Notes: generated by a model from the sequence alone, not told the origin. DNA of 64,000 nucleotides from Rhodovulum visakhapatnamense (GCF_004365965.1 NZ_SOEB01000025.1:1-64000), one strand, 5' to 3'. Counted from the stretch's first letter, positions 26,343 to 37,323 are shown. Made by a program: numbers and translations.

Positions 26343-26828
26343 CTAGGTTCGCGGCGCGCCGAGCGCCCCCAGCAGAAGCGCCAGGGCATGATCGCGGGTC
26401 GCGGCCCGCACCCGGTCGCGCCCGAGCGCGCCGAATTCGACGGTCTCGGTGCGGGTTTCCGCGCCGCGCCGGGCGAGCCCGAAACAGACCCGGCCTTCGG
26501 GCTTGAACTCGGACCCGCCGGGGCCCGCGATGCCGGTGACGGCAACGGCCAGATCGGCCTCTGACCGGGCCAGCGCTCCGGCGGCCATTTCGGCCGCGAC
26601 CTCTTCCGAGACCGCGCCATGGGCGTCCAGCGTTTCGGCCAGAACCCCCAGCATGGCCTGCTTGGCGGCGTTCGAATAGGTCACGAAGCCCCGGTCGAAG
26701 ACGGCGGACGAGCCCGGAATGTCGGTGATGGCAGCCGAGATCATCCCGCCGGTGCAGCTTTCGGCGGTGGCGATCACGAGGCCCGCGGCACGGGCCCCGG
26801 AGACGAGGGGGTCGGCTGTTTCGGTCAC
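26343..26828 (-). CDS. pncC: Nicotinamide-nucleotide amidase (CinA C-terminal family)
   Basis: A 161-residue stand-alone CinA C-terminal domain. The signature [22 protein letters not shown] is near residue 20, followed by [11 protein letters not shown] and [11 protein letters not shown]. PncC deamidates nicotinamide mononucleotide in pyridine nucleotide recycling. The GTG at 26828 overlaps the pgpA stop as GTGA. It is the last gene of the leftward ispDF-pgpA-pncC operon. Confidence 0.9.
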   Translation of the reverse strand: MTETADPLVSGARAAGLVIATAESCTGGMISAAITDIPGSSAVFDRGFVTYSNAAKQAMLGVLAETLDAHGAVSEEVAAEMAAGALARSEADLAVAVTGIAGPGGSEFKPEGRVCFGLARRGAETRTETVEFGALGRDRVRAATRDHALALLLGALGAPRT

Positions 26829-27319
26829 ATCAGGAAGATATGCGAGAGTGCGGCCAGCGCAAGCACCAGCACCGCCGTGGCGACGCCCGCCAGCACGTCG
26901 TCGAGCATGACCCCGATCGGCGTCTTCATCCGGTCGGCGCGGCCGATGGGGCCGGGTTTCCAGATGTCGAACAGCCGGAAGCCCAGAAAGGCCGCGATCC
27001 AGCCCGGATACAGCGCGGTCGCATCGACCCCGGCCGCGGCCGCTCCGATCGAGACCGGCAGCAGCGCGATCCACATCCCCGCGACCTCGTCGATCACGTA
27101 TTCCGAGCGGTCCGGGTCGGGGGCGCCCGCCGCCGCCTCGCGCACCGCCCAGATGCCGAGCGGGATCACCGCAAGCGTCGCGAAGGCGGTCAGGAAGACC
27201 CCGCCGGTCACGTCGAGCGCCCAGAAGGCGGGCATCGCCGCCAGCGAGCCCCAGGTGCCCGGCGCCGGGCGCATCCGGCCTGTGCCGAAGACGGTGGCGA
27301 TCTGGGTGGCGAGGCTCAT
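26825..27319 (-). CDS. pgpA: Phosphatidylglycerophosphatase A
   Basis: A 164-residue inner-membrane phosphatase in phosphatidylglycerol synthesis. PgpA hallmarks are [17 protein letters not shown] near residue 12, [13 protein letters not shown] near 73, and [16 protein letters not shown] near 115, with three or four hydrophobic segments. Start and stop overlap the neighbours by four bases on each side. Confidence 0.93.
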   Translation of the reverse strand: MSLATQIATVFGTGRMRPAPGTWGSLAAMPAFWALDVTGGVFLTAFATLAVIPLGIWAVREAAAGAPDPDRSEYVIDEVAGMWIALLPVSIGAAAAGVDATALYPGWIAAFLGFRLFDIWKPGPIGRADRMKTPIGVMLDDVLAGVATAVLVLALAALSHIFLM

Positions 27320-28461
27320 GGCGCCACCAGCGTCACGGTGGCCAGCGCCGCGATCCCTTCCTCGCGCCCGGTGAAGCCCAGCCGCTCCGAGGTCGTCGCC
27401 TTGACGCTGACGCGGGCCTCGTCCATCCCCATCAGCCGCGCCATCTCGGTCCGCATCGCGCCCGCGACGGGGCCGATCTTGGGCCGCTCGCAGATCAGCG
27501 TCAGATCGACATTGGCGATGCGGAAACCGCGCTCGGCCGCCAGCGCGACCGCGTGTTTCAGGAAGATCTCGCTGGCCGCGCCCTTCCATTGCGGATCGGA
27601 GGGCGGGAAATGCTGGCCGATATCGCCTTCGGCCAGCGCGCCATAGATGGCGTCGGTGACGGTGTGCATCCCGACATCGGCGTCGGAATGGCCTTTCAGC
27701 GCCTTGTCATGCGGCACCTTGATGCCGCAGAGGATCACCCCGTCGCCCTCGCAGAAGGCGTGCACGTCGAACCCGTTTCCGGTGCGAATGTCCATGTTTC
27801 TCTCCCGCAGGACCCGCTCGGCGCGGGCGAAATCCACCTTGTGGGTGATCTTGAGATTGTCTTCGTCGCCCTCGACGATGGCCACGTCAAGGCCTGCCGC
27901 CAGCGCCACCTCGACATCGTCGGCCGCCCCGCCCGGATGGGCCTGATGGGCGGCGAGGATGGCGCGCAGGTGAAACCCTTGCGGCGTCTGCGCGCGGTAA
28001 AGCCCCTCGCGCGGATGCGGGGCCGCGACCTTGCCGTCCCGGCCCTTCCAGAGCGCATCGGTGACGGCCAGGGCGGGGGCGGCGCCGGGGCTGTCGTCGA
28101 GCGCGTCGATCACCCGGTCGATCAGCGCGGCCGAGACCATCGGCCGGGCGCCGTCATGGATCAGCACGCGCGTCGTGCCCTCGGGCGCGGCCTTGAGGCC
28201 CGCCATCACCGAGGCGTCGCGGCTGGCGCCCCCCGGCACGGTCGCGACCCCGGCGGCGCTGTCGGCCAGGGCCAAGTCGAACAGCGCGCCGTCCTCGGGG
28301 TGCAGCACCGCCACAATGGCGCCGATCCGGGGATGGGCGGCAAAGGCCTCGATCGTGCGGGTCAGAACGGCGCGCCCGGCAAGATCCTGATATTGCTTGG
28401 GCTTGTCGCCCCCCACCCGGGTGCCGCGGCCCGCGGCCACGATGATCGCCGTGACAGTCAT
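27316..28461 (-). CDS. ispDF: Bifunctional IspD/IspF isoprenoid enzyme
   Basis: Fusion of two enzymes of the non-mevalonate isoprenoid pathway, 381 residues. The IspD part (about 1-225) is a CTP:MEP cytidylyltransferase with [21 protein letters not shown] at the N-terminus and HDGARPMV near 110. The IspF part (about 226-381) makes 2-C-methyl-erythritol 2,4-cyclodiphosphate and has the metal-binding [26 protein letters not shown] and [18 protein letters not shown] motifs. Such fusions are normal in alphaproteobacteria. It diverges from dusB with a 188-bp gap. Confidence 0.95.
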   Translation of the reverse strand: MTVTAIIVAAGRGTRVGGDKPKQYQDLAGRAVLTRTIEAFAAHPRIGAIVAVLHPEDGALFDLALADSAAGVATVPGGASRDASVMAGLKAAPEGTTRVLIHDGARPMVSAALIDRVIDALDDSPGAAPALAVTDALWKGRDGKVAAPHPREGLYRAQTPQGFHLRAILAAHQAHPGGAADDVEVALAAGLDVAIVEGDEDNLKITHKVDFARAERVLRERNMDIRTGNGFDVHAFCEGDGVILCGIKVPHDKALKGHSDADVGMHTVTDAIYGALAEGDIGQHFPPSDPQWKGAASEIFLKHAVALAAERGFRIANVDLTLICERPKIGPVAGAMRTEMARLMGMDEARVSVKATTSERLGFTGREEGIAALATVTLVAP

Positions 28462-28649
28462 GTGTCGCCCCCCTGCTGCCCGTCGGGGTTTTAGGCGGGG
28501 CGCCGCTGCGGGGCAATGGGGCAAACTGGCGGGCAGGTCTGCCCAATTCTTGTGCAAAGATCGTTTCCGGGCAGACAAAGAGTGTCAGGGCGATTGCCAT
28601 TGCCGGGCAGGGGCGGTAGATCAAACTCGACTGCACAAGGATTAATCAA

Positions 28650-29633
28650 TTGGCCATTCGCGTGGCAGATATCGCGCTGGATCCTCCGGTTCTCCTTGCT
28701 CCGATGGCGGGAATCACGGACTTGCCGTTTCGACGGCTGGTTGCGTCCTTCGGCGCAGGCCTGGTGGTGTCCGAGATGGTCGCAAGCCAGGAAATGGTGC
28801 AGGCCAAGCCGGGGGTGCGCGAACGGGCGGCGCTGGGCTTTGGCGAAGAGGCGACGGCGGTCCAGCTGGCCGGACGGGATGCGGAGTGGATGGCGCGGGC
28901 GGCGCGGATGGTGGAAGAGCAGGGGGCCAGGATCATCGACATCAACATGGGCTGTCCGGCCAAGAAGGTGGTCGGCGGGCTGTCGGGCTCGGCACTGATG
29001 CGCGATCCCGACCGGGCGTTGCGGCTGATCGAGGCGGTTGTGAAGGCGGTGTCGGTGCCGGTCACGCTGAAGACCCGGCTCGGCTGGGATGACGATCTGC
29101 GCAACGCGCCCGCGCTGGCGCGCCGGGCCGAGGCGGCGGGGGTGCGGATGATCACCATCCATGGCCGCACCCGCTGTCAGTTCTACAAGGGCCGGGCCGA
29201 CTGGCGCGCGATCCGCGAGGTCAAGGAGGCGGTCACCGTGCCGGTGGTGGCCAATGGCGACATCGTCTGCGGCGAGACCGCGGCCGCGGCGCTCGATCAG
29301 TCGGGTGCCGACGGGGTGATGGTCGGGCGCGGCGCGCAGGGGCGGCCCTGGCTGCTGGCCGAGATCGGCGCCCGGATCGCGGGGCGCCCGGCGCCCAAGG
29401 TGCCCGAGGGCGCCGCGCTGACCGACATGGTCGCGCGTCATTACGAGGACATGCTGGGATTTTACGGCGCGGATCTGGGCGGGCGCGTCGCGCGCAAGCA
29501 TCTGGGCTGGTACATGGACCGCGCAGGCACGCCCGCGCCCCTGCGCCGCCGGGTGCTGACGGCGCCGGCCGGGGCGGCGGTGCTGGCGCTTCTGCCCGAG
29601 GCGCTGGCTTCCGAAGGGAGGGCCGCGGCATGA
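28650..29633 (+). CDS. dusB: tRNA-dihydrouridine synthase (NifR3)
   Basis: FMN-dependent tRNA uridine reductase, 327 residues. The N-terminal [15 protein letters not shown], the catalytic Cys in [22 protein letters not shown] and the FMN-phosphate loop [13 protein letters not shown] are all present. The predicted start is TTG with AAGGA nine bases upstream; a GTG four codons later is the alternative. It heads the operon with ntrB and ntrC, as nifR3 does in Rhodobacter capsulatus, and overlaps ntrB by four bases. Confidence 0.92.
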   Translation: MAIRVADIALDPPVLLAPMAGITDLPFRRLVASFGAGLVVSEMVASQEMVQAKPGVRERAALGFGEEATAVQLAGRDAEWMARAARMVEEQGARIIDINMGCPAKKVVGGLSGSALMRDPDRALRLIEAVVKAVSVPVTLKTRLGWDDDLRNAPALARRAEAAGVRMITIHGRTRCQFYKGRADWRAIREVKEAVTVPVVANGDIVCGETAAAALDQSGADGVMVGRGAQGRPWLLAEIGARIAGRPAPKVPEGAALTDMVARHYEDMLGFYGADLGGRVARKHLGWYMDRAGTPAPLRRRVLTAPAGAAVLALLPEALASEGRAAA

Positions 29634-30709
29634 CGCTCGATCAGGACGCGATCTGGACCGCGCTGCCGATCCCGGCCTTCCTGCTGGATGCGGGCGACAG
29701 GATCGCCGCGATCAACCCGGCCTCGGAGCTGTTCGTCAACGCCACGATCAAGGCCCTCAGCGGCGTGCCGGTCTTCGACCGGCTGGCGGTCGATGCGCCG
29801 CTTGACGAGGCCTTTGCCCGGGTCCGCGCCAATCGCGCGCCGCTGTTCATCAACGATGTCGATGTCAGCGCGGGCAACAAGCCGCCGGTGCTGTGCAACG
29901 TGCAGGTGGCGCCGATGAACGACGGTGAGGAACACCTTTTGCTGCTGGTCAGTCCGCGCGAGATTGCCGGGCGGCTCGGGCGGGCGCATTCGGTGAAATC
30001 GGCGGCCAAGTCGGCGATCGGCATGGCCGAAATGCTGGCCCATGAAATCAAGAACCCGCTCGCGGGCATCACCGGGGCGGCGCAGCTTCTGTCGATGAAC
30101 CTGACGAATGGCGATCTGGAAATGACCGACCTCATCGTCGAGGAGAGCCGCCGGATCGTGAAGCTGCTCGATCAGGTCGAGCAGTTCGGCAATCTGCGCC
30201 CGCCGGCCTGCAAGGCGGTCAATATCCATGACGTGCTGGACCGGGTCCGTCGCTCGGCGGCGGTGGGGTTCGCGGCCAACATGAAGATCGTCGAGGAATA
30301 CGACCCGTCGCTGCCGCCAACCTGGGCCGATCCCGACCAGCTGATGCAGGTCTTCACCAACCTCATCACCAATGCCGCCCAGGCGGCCGGTCCGCGCGGC
30401 GGCACGATCCGGCTGCGCAGCTTCTACGACCTGTCGCTGAGGCTGCGCCACCCCGACGGGTCCGGCGTGCCCGTGCCGCTGCAGGTGGAAATCACCGATG
30501 ACGGGCCGGGCCTGCCCCCCGAGATCGCCGCCGATATCTTCGAGCCCTTCGTTTCGGGCCGCGAGAACGGCACCGGGCTGGGGCTTGCGCTGGTCTCGAA
30601 GATCATCGGCGACCATGGCGGCTGGATCGCGGTCGACTCGGTGCCCGGGCGCACCGTGTTCCGCGTCTCGCTGCCGGTCGCCCCGAAACCCGAAGAGGAT
30701 GAGAGCTGA
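29630..30709 (+). CDS. ntrB: Nitrogen regulation sensor histidine kinase NtrB (GlnL)
   Basis: Soluble two-component kinase/phosphatase, 359 residues, that reports nitrogen status through PII. The N-terminal PAS domain (about 5-110) is followed by the H-box [20 protein letters not shown] (His near residue 141), an N-box in [13 protein letters not shown], and G-boxes [10 protein letters not shown] and [14 protein letters not shown]. No membrane segments. The ATG overlaps the dusB stop, and the stop overlaps the ntrC start (TGATG). Confidence 0.95.
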   Translation: MTLDQDAIWTALPIPAFLLDAGDRIAAINPASELFVNATIKALSGVPVFDRLAVDAPLDEAFARVRANRAPLFINDVDVSAGNKPPVLCNVQVAPMNDGEEHLLLLVSPREIAGRLGRAHSVKSAAKSAIGMAEMLAHEIKNPLAGITGAAQLLSMNLTNGDLEMTDLIVEESRRIVKLLDQVEQFGNLRPPACKAVNIHDVLDRVRRSAAVGFAANMKIVEEYDPSLPPTWADPDQLMQVFTNLITNAAQAAGPRGGTIRLRSFYDLSLRLRHPDGSGVPVPLQVEITDDGPGLPPEIAADIFEPFVSGRENGTGLGLALVSKIIGDHGGWIAVDSVPGRTVFRVSLPVAPKPEEDES

Positions 30710-32085
30710 TGGACGGAACCGTACTTGTCGCCGATGACGACCGCACGATCCGCACCGTTTTGACCCAGGCCCTGACCCGGGCGGGCTGCAAGGTGCATGC
30801 CACCTCGTCCCTGACCACGCTGATGCGCTGGGTCGGCGAGGGAAAGGGCGATCTGGTGATCTCGGACGTGATCATGCCCGATGGCAACGGGCTCGAGATG
30901 CTGCCGAAGATCGGGCAGGAGCGGCCCGGCCTGCCGGTGATCGTGATTTCGGCCCAGAACACCATCATGACCGCGATCCAGGCGGCCGAGGCCGAGGCCT
31001 ATGATTACCTGCCCAAGCCCTTCGACCTGCCCGACCTGATGAAGCGGGCGGCCCGCGCGCTGGAGACCAAGCGTCGGGTCGGCCGTCCGCGCGAGATGGC
31101 GCCGCCGACCGGGGGCGATACCCAGGACGACCTGCCGCTGGTCGGTCGCACGCCGCAGATGCAGGCGCTGTACCGGCTGGTGGCGCGGGTGATGAATGCC
31201 GATCTGCCGGTGCTGATCACCGGCGAATCCGGCACCGGCAAATCGCTGATCGCCCGTGCGATCCACGACTTTTCCGACCGCCGCTCGCTGCCCTTCGTGA
31301 TCGCGACCGCCGCCGACATGGAGGGCGTCGACGGTCCCTCGGCTCTGGTCGCGCGGGCGCGCGGCGGCTCGATCCTGTTCGACGAGGTGGCCGACCTGAC
31401 CGAAGAGGCGCAGGGTCGGATCGTGCGGATGCTGGACAGCTTCGGCGACAGCGCGCCGCGCATCATGGCCACCAGCCAGACCGATCTGATGGGCCGGATG
31501 GAGGCGGGGCTGTTCCGGCAGGACCTGTTCTACCGGCTGGGCGGCGTCACCGTGGCGGTGCCCTCGCTGCGCGAGCGGGTCGACGATATTCCGCTGCTGG
31601 CCGAGCATTTTCTGGGCCGGACCGACCGCGACGGCACCGCGACCCGGCGTCTGGCCGAGGATGCGATGGACCTGATCCGCGCCTATAGCTGGCCCGGCAA
31701 CGTGCGGCAGCTGGAACACACCATCCGCCGTCTGGTGGTGACAAGCTCGGAAGAGGTCATCGCCCGCGCCGAGGTCGAGGCGGTTCTGGGCAACCAGCCC
31801 GAGATCGAGCCGCTGGTCGGGGGCGGGGATGGCGAAAAGCTGTCGGCCTCGGTCGCCAAGCATCTGAGGCGCTATTTCGACCTGCATGGCGGCGTGTTGC
31901 CGCCGCCCGGGCTTTATGCCCGCATCCTGCGCGAGGTCGAGATGCCGCTGATCGAGATTGCGCTGGATGCGACCGGCGGCAATCAGGCCAAATGTGCCGA
32001 TCTTCTGGGGATCAACCGCAATACCTTGCGAAAGAAGATCACCGATCTCGATATTCGCGTGACACGGCGCCGGAAGTTGATGTAA
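30709..32085 (+). CDS. ntrC: Nitrogen regulation response regulator NtrC, GAFTGA-less type
   Basis: A 458-residue receiver-AAA+-Fis regulator. The receiver has [12 protein letters not shown], the phosphoacceptor Asp in [12 protein letters not shown] and Lys in LPKPFD. Walker A GESGTGKS is at residues 172-179 and Walker B ILFDE at 222-226. The C-terminal Fis-type HTH reads [20 protein letters not shown]. The L1 loop that carries GAFTGA in sigma-54 activators is missing: about 16 residues fewer than in E. coli NtrC separate Walker A and B. This is the R. capsulatus arrangement, where NtrC works with sigma-70 polymerase. Confidence 0.95.
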   Translation: MDGTVLVADDDRTIRTVLTQALTRAGCKVHATSSLTTLMRWVGEGKGDLVISDVIMPDGNGLEMLPKIGQERPGLPVIVISAQNTIMTAIQAAEAEAYDYLPKPFDLPDLMKRAARALETKRRVGRPREMAPPTGGDTQDDLPLVGRTPQMQALYRLVARVMNADLPVLITGESGTGKSLIARAIHDFSDRRSLPFVIATAADMEGVDGPSALVARARGGSILFDEVADLTEEAQGRIVRMLDSFGDSAPRIMATSQTDLMGRMEAGLFRQDLFYRLGGVTVAVPSLRERVDDIPLLAEHFLGRTDRDGTATRRLAEDAMDLIRAYSWPGNVRQLEHTIRRLVVTSSEEVIARAEVEAVLGNQPEIEPLVGGGDGEKLSASVAKHLRRYFDLHGGVLPPPGLYARILREVEMPLIEIALDATGGNQAKCADLLGINRNTLRKKITDLDIRVTRRRKLM

Positions 32086-32180
32086 ATTGGCAACAAGGCG
32101 TGGCCGACCGGACATAACACCGGCGGCCCAGCCATGAGGTCAGGACCGTCTTCGGGCGGTGCAGCGACGCGAGGCGAGCG

Positions 32181-34466
32181 GTGACACATGCCAAGGGCCT
32201 GCTGGCCTTGGAACGGTTCTTGCGCCTGCGCAGATCGCGTCAGGCGACCAATGCCGCCACGCTGAGCGTCGTGGTCCTTGGCCCGCTTCTGGCGATCTTC
32301 ACTTTCCTGATGCTGGGGCCTCTGGATCAGGGCGCCTCGTCGCACGGTCTGAGGATCGTCCTGCTGGTCGATCTTGTCTATGCGCTGGTCGTCGCATCGC
32401 TGGTGGTGCAGCGCATCGCGCGGATGGTGGCGGCGCGGCGGCGTCATTCGGCGGGTTCGCGGCTGCATCTGAGGCTGACCGGGGTGTTCGCGCTGATCGC
32501 GCTGATCCCCACGGTGTCGGTTGCGATCTTTGCCGGGCTCACCATCAATATCGGGCTTGAGGGCTGGTTCTCGGAACGGGTGCGCAACGTGGTCGGGGCC
32601 TCGCTGGCCGCGGCCGAGGCCTATGAGGACGAACACCGCCGCGACCTGGTGGCCGATGCGCATACGCTTGCGGGCTATCTGGCGGTGGCGCGGCAGGCGA
32701 CCGTGTTCCTGTCGGACGGCGACATGCGCCAGCTTCTGACCCAGGCCCAGGCCCGGGTGCAGCGCGGGCTGAAGGAAGCCTATGTGATCGACGGCTCGGC
32801 CGAGATCCGGGCGCGGGGCGAGCGGTCCTACCTGTTCAACTACGAACGTCCCGGCCCCGACGCGATCGCTCGCGCCGGAGCGGGCGAGACGGTGGTCATT
32901 CAGGACTGGGACAACAACGAGTTCCGCGCGCTGCAAAAGCTCGACGGCTATCTCGACCGTTATCTCTACATCTCGCGCACGGTCGATGGCGACATCCTGA
33001 ACCTGCTGGACGACACCCAGCAATCGGTCCGGCTGTATCAGCAGCTCGAACAGGAACGCGGGCGGGTGCTGTTCGAATTCGGGCTGCTCTATCTGGGCTT
33101 CGCGGTCATCCTGATCCTTGCCGCGGTCTGGCTGGGCCTGTGGTTCGCCGAACGCCTGTCGCGGCCCGTGGGTCGGCTTGCGGGTGCGGCCCAGCGGGTG
33201 GGGGCGGGTGATCTGGACGTGCGGGTGCCCGAAGAGACCGGCGATGACGAGATCGCGATGCTGGGGCGGATGTTCAACCAGATGATTCGGCAGCTTAAGC
33301 TGCAACGCGACGCGCTTCTCGACAATACCCGCCAGATCGAAAAGCGGCGGCGGCTGTTCGATTCCGTGCTGTCCTCGGTCACGGCGGGGGTGATGGGGCT
33401 GGATGCCGAGGGGCGGGTCGAGGTGATGAACCGCTCTGCGCTGCTGCTTCTGCGGCTCGACGCGGCCGAGGCCGAGGGGCAGGAGCTGTGTGTCGCGGTT
33501 CCCGAATTCGCCGAGCTTCTGGAAAAGCTGAAAGCCAGCCGCCGGGGCACCGCCCAGGAAGAGATCCGGCTGCTGCGCGGCGGCAACATGGAACATCTTT
33601 TGGTCAGGATGGCCATGCGCAAGCGCTCCGATGGCGGGGCCGAGGGCTTTGTGGTGGCCTTCGACGACGTGACCGATCTGGTGACGGCGCAGCGGATGGC
33701 GGCCTGGGGCGACGTCGCGCGCCGGATCGCGCATGAGATCAAGAACCCGCTGACGCCGATCCAGCTGTCGGCCGAGCGGATCAAGCGCAAGTTCCGCGCT
33801 GCGGTCGGCGATCAGGCCGAGGCGCTGGACCAGATGACCGACGTGATCGTGCGGCAAACCAATGACTTGCGGCGCATCGTTGATGAGTTTTCCAAATTCG
33901 CCCGGATGCCCGAGCCCGACCGCAAGCCGGTCGATCTGGCGGCCCTTCTGCGCGACGCGGTGCTGTTGCAGGAGGCAGGCCAGCCCGGCGTGGCCTTCAC
34001 GGCCGAGATCCCCCGGACGCCGGTTCCGGCGGAACTGGACGCGACCATGATTTCTCAGGCGCTGACGAACATCATGAAGAACGCGGGCGAAGCCATTGAC
34101 AGTCTTCGGACAAAGGGCGAGCCCGAAGGCTATGCCCCCGAGATCCGGGTGCGGCTTGACGTCGAAGAGGGCAGCGCGACGATCCGGATTGCCGACAATG
34201 GCGTCGGCCTGCCGCAGGACCGGGCGCGGCTTTTCGAGCCCTATGTGACCACGCGCGATCACGGCACCGGGCTGGGCCTGCCCATCGTCAAGAAGATCAT
34301 CGAGGAACATGGCGGGCGGCTCGACCTGCGCGACGCCGAGCCTTTCGCCGAGGGCGCCCATTGCGGCGCTCTGGCCCAAATCACACTGCCGGTCGATCCG
34401 GCAGAGGGCATGGCACGGGGCGCGACCCGCGACACGACACCAGAAACAGCGGCAACCGGGGAGTAG
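32181..34466 (+). CDS. ntrY: NtrY-type transmembrane sensor histidine kinase
   Basis: A 761-residue kinase. The N-terminal part has three hydrophobic segments (about 30-55, 60-80, 95-120) and then a periplasmic region. A further membrane segment (about 295-320) leads into a HAMP domain (RPVGRLAGAAQRVGAGDLDVRV). A PAS domain (about 385-490) and the kinase core follow, with H-box [22 protein letters not shown]-box ALTNIMKNAGEA and G-boxes IADNGVGL and HGTGLGLPIVKK. The start is GTG. NtrYX is linked to nitrogen and redox or low-oxygen responses in alphaproteobacteria. Confidence 0.93.
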   Translation: MTHAKGLLALERFLRLRRSRQATNAATLSVVVLGPLLAIFTFLMLGPLDQGASSHGLRIVLLVDLVYALVVASLVVQRIARMVAARRRHSAGSRLHLRLTGVFALIALIPTVSVAIFAGLTINIGLEGWFSERVRNVVGASLAAAEAYEDEHRRDLVADAHTLAGYLAVARQATVFLSDGDMRQLLTQAQARVQRGLKEAYVIDGSAEIRARGERSYLFNYERPGPDAIARAGAGETVVIQDWDNNEFRALQKLDGYLDRYLYISRTVDGDILNLLDDTQQSVRLYQQLEQERGRVLFEFGLLYLGFAVILILAAVWLGLWFAERLSRPVGRLAGAAQRVGAGDLDVRVPEETGDDEIAMLGRMFNQMIRQLKLQRDALLDNTRQIEKRRRLFDSVLSSVTAGVMGLDAEGRVEVMNRSALLLLRLDAAEAEGQELCVAVPEFAELLEKLKASRRGTAQEEIRLLRGGNMEHLLVRMAMRKRSDGGAEGFVVAFDDVTDLVTAQRMAAWGDVARRIAHEIKNPLTPIQLSAERIKRKFRAAVGDQAEALDQMTDVIVRQTNDLRRIVDEFSKFARMPEPDRKPVDLAALLRDAVLLQEAGQPGVAFTAEIPRTPVPAELDATMISQALTNIMKNAGEAIDSLRTKGEPEGYAPEIRVRLDVEEGSATIRIADNGVGLPQDRARLFEPYVTTRDHGTGLGLPIVKKIIEEHGGRLDLRDAEPFAEGAHCGALAQITLPVDPAEGMARGATRDTTPETAATGE

Positions 34467-34469
34467 GAC

Positions 34470-35888
34470 ATGGGTGACATCCTCATCGTCGACGACGAGC
34501 GCGACATTCGCGAGCTTATCTCGGACATTCTGCAGGACGAGGGCTACACGACGCGGCTGGCCGCCAATTCCGATGCCTGCATGGCCGAGATCAACGCTGC
34601 CGCTCCGGCGCTGATGATCCTCGATATCTGGCTGAAGGACAGCACCATGGACGGGATCGACATCCTGTCGAAGGTCAAGCGCGACAACCCCGACATTCCG
34701 ATCGTCATCATCTCGGGCCATGGCAATATCGAGATCGCGGTCGCGGCGATCAAGCAGGGCGCCTATGACTTCATCGAAAAACCGTTCAATATCGACCAGT
34801 TGCTGGTCGTCATTCGCAGGGCGATGGAAGCGTCGCGGCTGAGGCGCGAAAACCAGGAGCTGCGCCGCAAGGATGTGGTCCAGGCCGAGATGATCGGCGA
34901 AAGTCCGGCCTTCAAGACCTTGAAATCGCAGCTGGACAAGGTCACCCGGTCGAACGGGCGGGTGATGCTGAAGGGGCCGTCCGGCTGCGGCAAGGAAGTC
35001 GCGGCGCGCTATATCCATGCCAATTCCGGCCGCGCCTCGGGGCCGTTTGTCGTGGTCAATTCCGCCTCGATCGAGCCCGAGCGGATGGAAGAGGTGCTGT
35101 TCGGGCGCGAAAGCGCTGCGCGCGGGGTCGAAAAGGGTCTGCTGGAACAGGCCCATGGCGGTATCCTTTATTTCGACGAGGTGGCCGACATGCCGCTGGG
35201 CACCCAGTCGAAGATCCTGCGGGTGCTGGTCGACCAGCAGTTCCAGCGCGCGGGCGGCACCGACAAGGTGCGGGTCGACATAAGGGTGATTTCCTCGACC
35301 ACGCGCGATCTGACCGCCGGGATCCAGGGCGGCACCTTCCGCGAGGAGCTTTATCACCGGCTGAACGTGGTGCCGATCGACGTGCCCTCGCTGGACGAAC
35401 GCCGCGAGGACATCCCCGAACTGGCGCGCCATTTCATCGCCACCTTCAACCGGTTGCAGGGTCTGCCGCTGCGCGCGCTGGGGGACGAGGCCGAGGCGCT
35501 GTTGCAGACCATGTCCTGGCCCGGCAACGTGCGCCAGCTGAAGAACGTGATCGAACGGGTGCTGATCCTCGGCGAGGGCACGGACCCGATCCTTGCGGCC
35601 GAGCTGCCGATGCAGGCCGAGGGGCCGGCCGAGGAGGGGCGGATCGTGCTGGCGGGCGCGCTGGCGACGCTGCCGCTGCGCGAGGCGCGCGAGCTGTTCG
35701 AACGCGAATACCTGCTGACCCAGATCAACCGCTTTGGCGGCAACATCTCGCGGACCGCCAATTTCGTCGGCATGGAACGCTCGGCGCTGCACCGCAAGCT
35801 CAAGTCGCTGGGCGTGGTGACGACGGCACGGGCGGGCGGCCGGATCGCGCATCTGGAGGAGGAAGAGGAGCCCTCCGCCGCCGATTGA
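34470..35888 (+). CDS. ntrX: NtrX-type response regulator
   Basis: Partner of NtrY, 472 residues. The receiver reads ILIVDDERDIRELI with the Asp in LMILDIWLKDSTMDG and Lys in IEKPFN. The AAA+ domain has Walker A GPSGCGKE (169-176) and Walker B ILYFDE (D236, E237), and the C-terminal Fis HTH reads NISRTANFVGMERSALHRKL. Where GAFTGA is expected the sequence reads LFGRESAARGVEKG, so it is not a standard sigma-54 activator, as in other alphaproteobacterial NtrX proteins. The ATG is three bases past the ntrY stop with GGGGAG upstream. Confidence 0.93.
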   Translation: MGDILIVDDERDIRELISDILQDEGYTTRLAANSDACMAEINAAAPALMILDIWLKDSTMDGIDILSKVKRDNPDIPIVIISGHGNIEIAVAAIKQGAYDFIEKPFNIDQLLVVIRRAMEASRLRRENQELRRKDVVQAEMIGESPAFKTLKSQLDKVTRSNGRVMLKGPSGCGKEVAARYIHANSGRASGPFVVVNSASIEPERMEEVLFGRESAARGVEKGLLEQAHGGILYFDEVADMPLGTQSKILRVLVDQQFQRAGGTDKVRVDIRVISSTTRDLTAGIQGGTFREELYHRLNVVPIDVPSLDERREDIPELARHFIATFNRLQGLPLRALGDEAEALLQTMSWPGNVRQLKNVIERVLILGEGTDPILAAELPMQAEGPAEEGRIVLAGALATLPLREARELFEREYLLTQINRFGGNISRTANFVGMERSALHRKLKSLGVVTTARAGGRIAHLEEEEEPSAAD

Positions 35889-35946
35889 CCCTCCGGGCCG
35901 CTTCTGCGATGGATTGAGCCAGATTTGCCTGACGGATACGGGGCGC

Positions 35947-37323
35947 ATGAAGGTCATCATCTGCGGCGCGGGCCAGGTCGGCTGGCAGATCGCCCGCCAC
36001 CTCTCGGGCGAGAAGAACGACGTCACCATCGTCGACATGAACGCGGACCTGATCCGGCGCGCCACCGACGCGCTGGACGTGCAGGGCATCGCGGGCCATG
36101 CCTCTTATCCGGACGTGCTGGAACGCGCGGGCGCGCGCGATGCCGACATGATCATCGCCGCCACCCAGTCCGACGAGGTCAACATGGTGACCTGTCAGGT
36201 GGCCCATTCGATCTTTGCCGTGCCGCGCAAGATCGCGCGGCTTCGGGCGCAGTCCTACCTGACCGCGATCTATTCCGATCTCTACCGCCGCGATCACATG
36301 CCCATCGACGTGGTGATCAGCCCCGAACGCGAGGTGGCCGAGGCCGCGCTGCAGCGTCTGGCAGCGCCTGCCGCCTTCGACACGGAAAGCTTCCTGCATG
36401 GCAAGGCGCAGCTTCTGGGGATCGCGCTCGATGAGGATTGCCCGGTCCTGCGCACGCCGCTGCGCCAGCTGACCGACCTGTTCTCGACGCTGCGCGCGCT
36501 GGTGGTGGGGGTGCGCCGCGAGGGCACGCTGTTCGCGCCCGAGCCGGGCGACCAGCTGTTCCCCGACGACCAGATCTATGTCTTCTCCCATGTCGACGAC
36601 GTGAACCGGACGCTGGAGATCTTCGGCAAGTCGACCAAGAAACAGGAGCGCGTGGTCATCATCGGCGGCGGCAATGTCGGGTTGTCGGTGGCCAAGGCTC
36701 TGGAGGCGCATGAGGACCGGATCCGCGCCAAGGTGATCGAGAAGGACCGCCGCCAGGCCGAGATCGCGGCCGATGCGCTGGAACGGACCATCGTGCTGAA
36801 CGGCGACGGGCTCGACATCAACCTGCTGGCCGAAGCCAATATCGAGCGCGCCGACGCGGTGCTGGCGGTGACCGACGACGACAAGACCAACCTGCTGGCC
36901 GCGGTGCGCGCCAAGATGGCGGGCTGTCCGATGGCGATCTGTCTGGTCAACGATCCCTCGCTCGTGTCGCTGATGGGCGCGCTAGAGGTCGACGCCTATA
37001 TCAACCCGCGCGCCACCACCGTCAGCTCCATCCTGCGCCATGTGCGCCATGGCCGGGTGCGGGGGGTCTATTCGATCGGCGATGCCGAGGCCGAGGTGCT
37101 GGAGGCGCAGGTGCTGTCGACCTCGCCCATGTCGGGCAAGCGGGTGCAGGATATCGACTTTCCCGAAGGCGCGCTGGTCGGCGCGGTGATGAAGGCCGGC
37201 AAGGTGATCCTGCCGCGCGGCGATACCCGGATCGAGGAGGGCGACATGGTGGTCATCTTCGCCCTCAGTGCCGATGTCCCCGAGGTGGAGCGCCTGCTGC
37301 AGGTGTCCATCGACTTCTTCTGA
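35947..37323 (+). CDS. trkA: Trk potassium uptake system regulatory subunit TrkA
   Basis: Peripheral NAD-binding gating subunit, 458 residues, with two RCK modules. Each has a Rossmann motif: VIICGAGQVGWQIA at the N-terminus and VVIIGGGNVGLSVA near 238. Each is followed by a TrkA_C domain (about 140-220 and 370-458). The start at 35947 puts the first motif at residue 3; the frame is open a little further upstream. It follows ntrX by 58 bp and precedes trkH by three bases. Confidence 0.95.
   Translation: MKVIICGAGQVGWQIARHLSGEKNDVTIVDMNADLIRRATDALDVQGIAGHASYPDVLERAGARDADMIIAATQSDEVNMVTCQVAHSIFAVPRKIARLRAQSYLTAIYSDLYRRDHMPIDVVISPEREVAEAALQRLAAPAAFDTESFLHGKAQLLGIALDEDCPVLRTPLRQLTDLFSTLRALVVGVRREGTLFAPEPGDQLFPDDQIYVFSHVDDVNRTLEIFGKSTKKQERVVIIGGGNVGLSVAKALEAHEDRIRAKVIEKDRRQAEIAADALERTIVLNGDGLDINLLAEANIERADAVLAVTDDDKTNLLAAVRAKMAGCPMAICLVNDPSLVSLMGALEVDAYINPRATTVSSILRHVRHGRVRGVYSIGDAEAEVLEAQVLSTSPMSGKRVQDIDFPEGALVGAVMKAGKVILPRGDTRIEEGDMVVIFALSADVPEVERLLQVSIDFF

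Noticed and set aside
31983-36089. 1,368-codon open frame on the minus strand
   Set aside because: Antisense to the 3' end of ntrC, ntrY and ntrX with low-complexity His/Arg/Asp composition and no recognisable fold.
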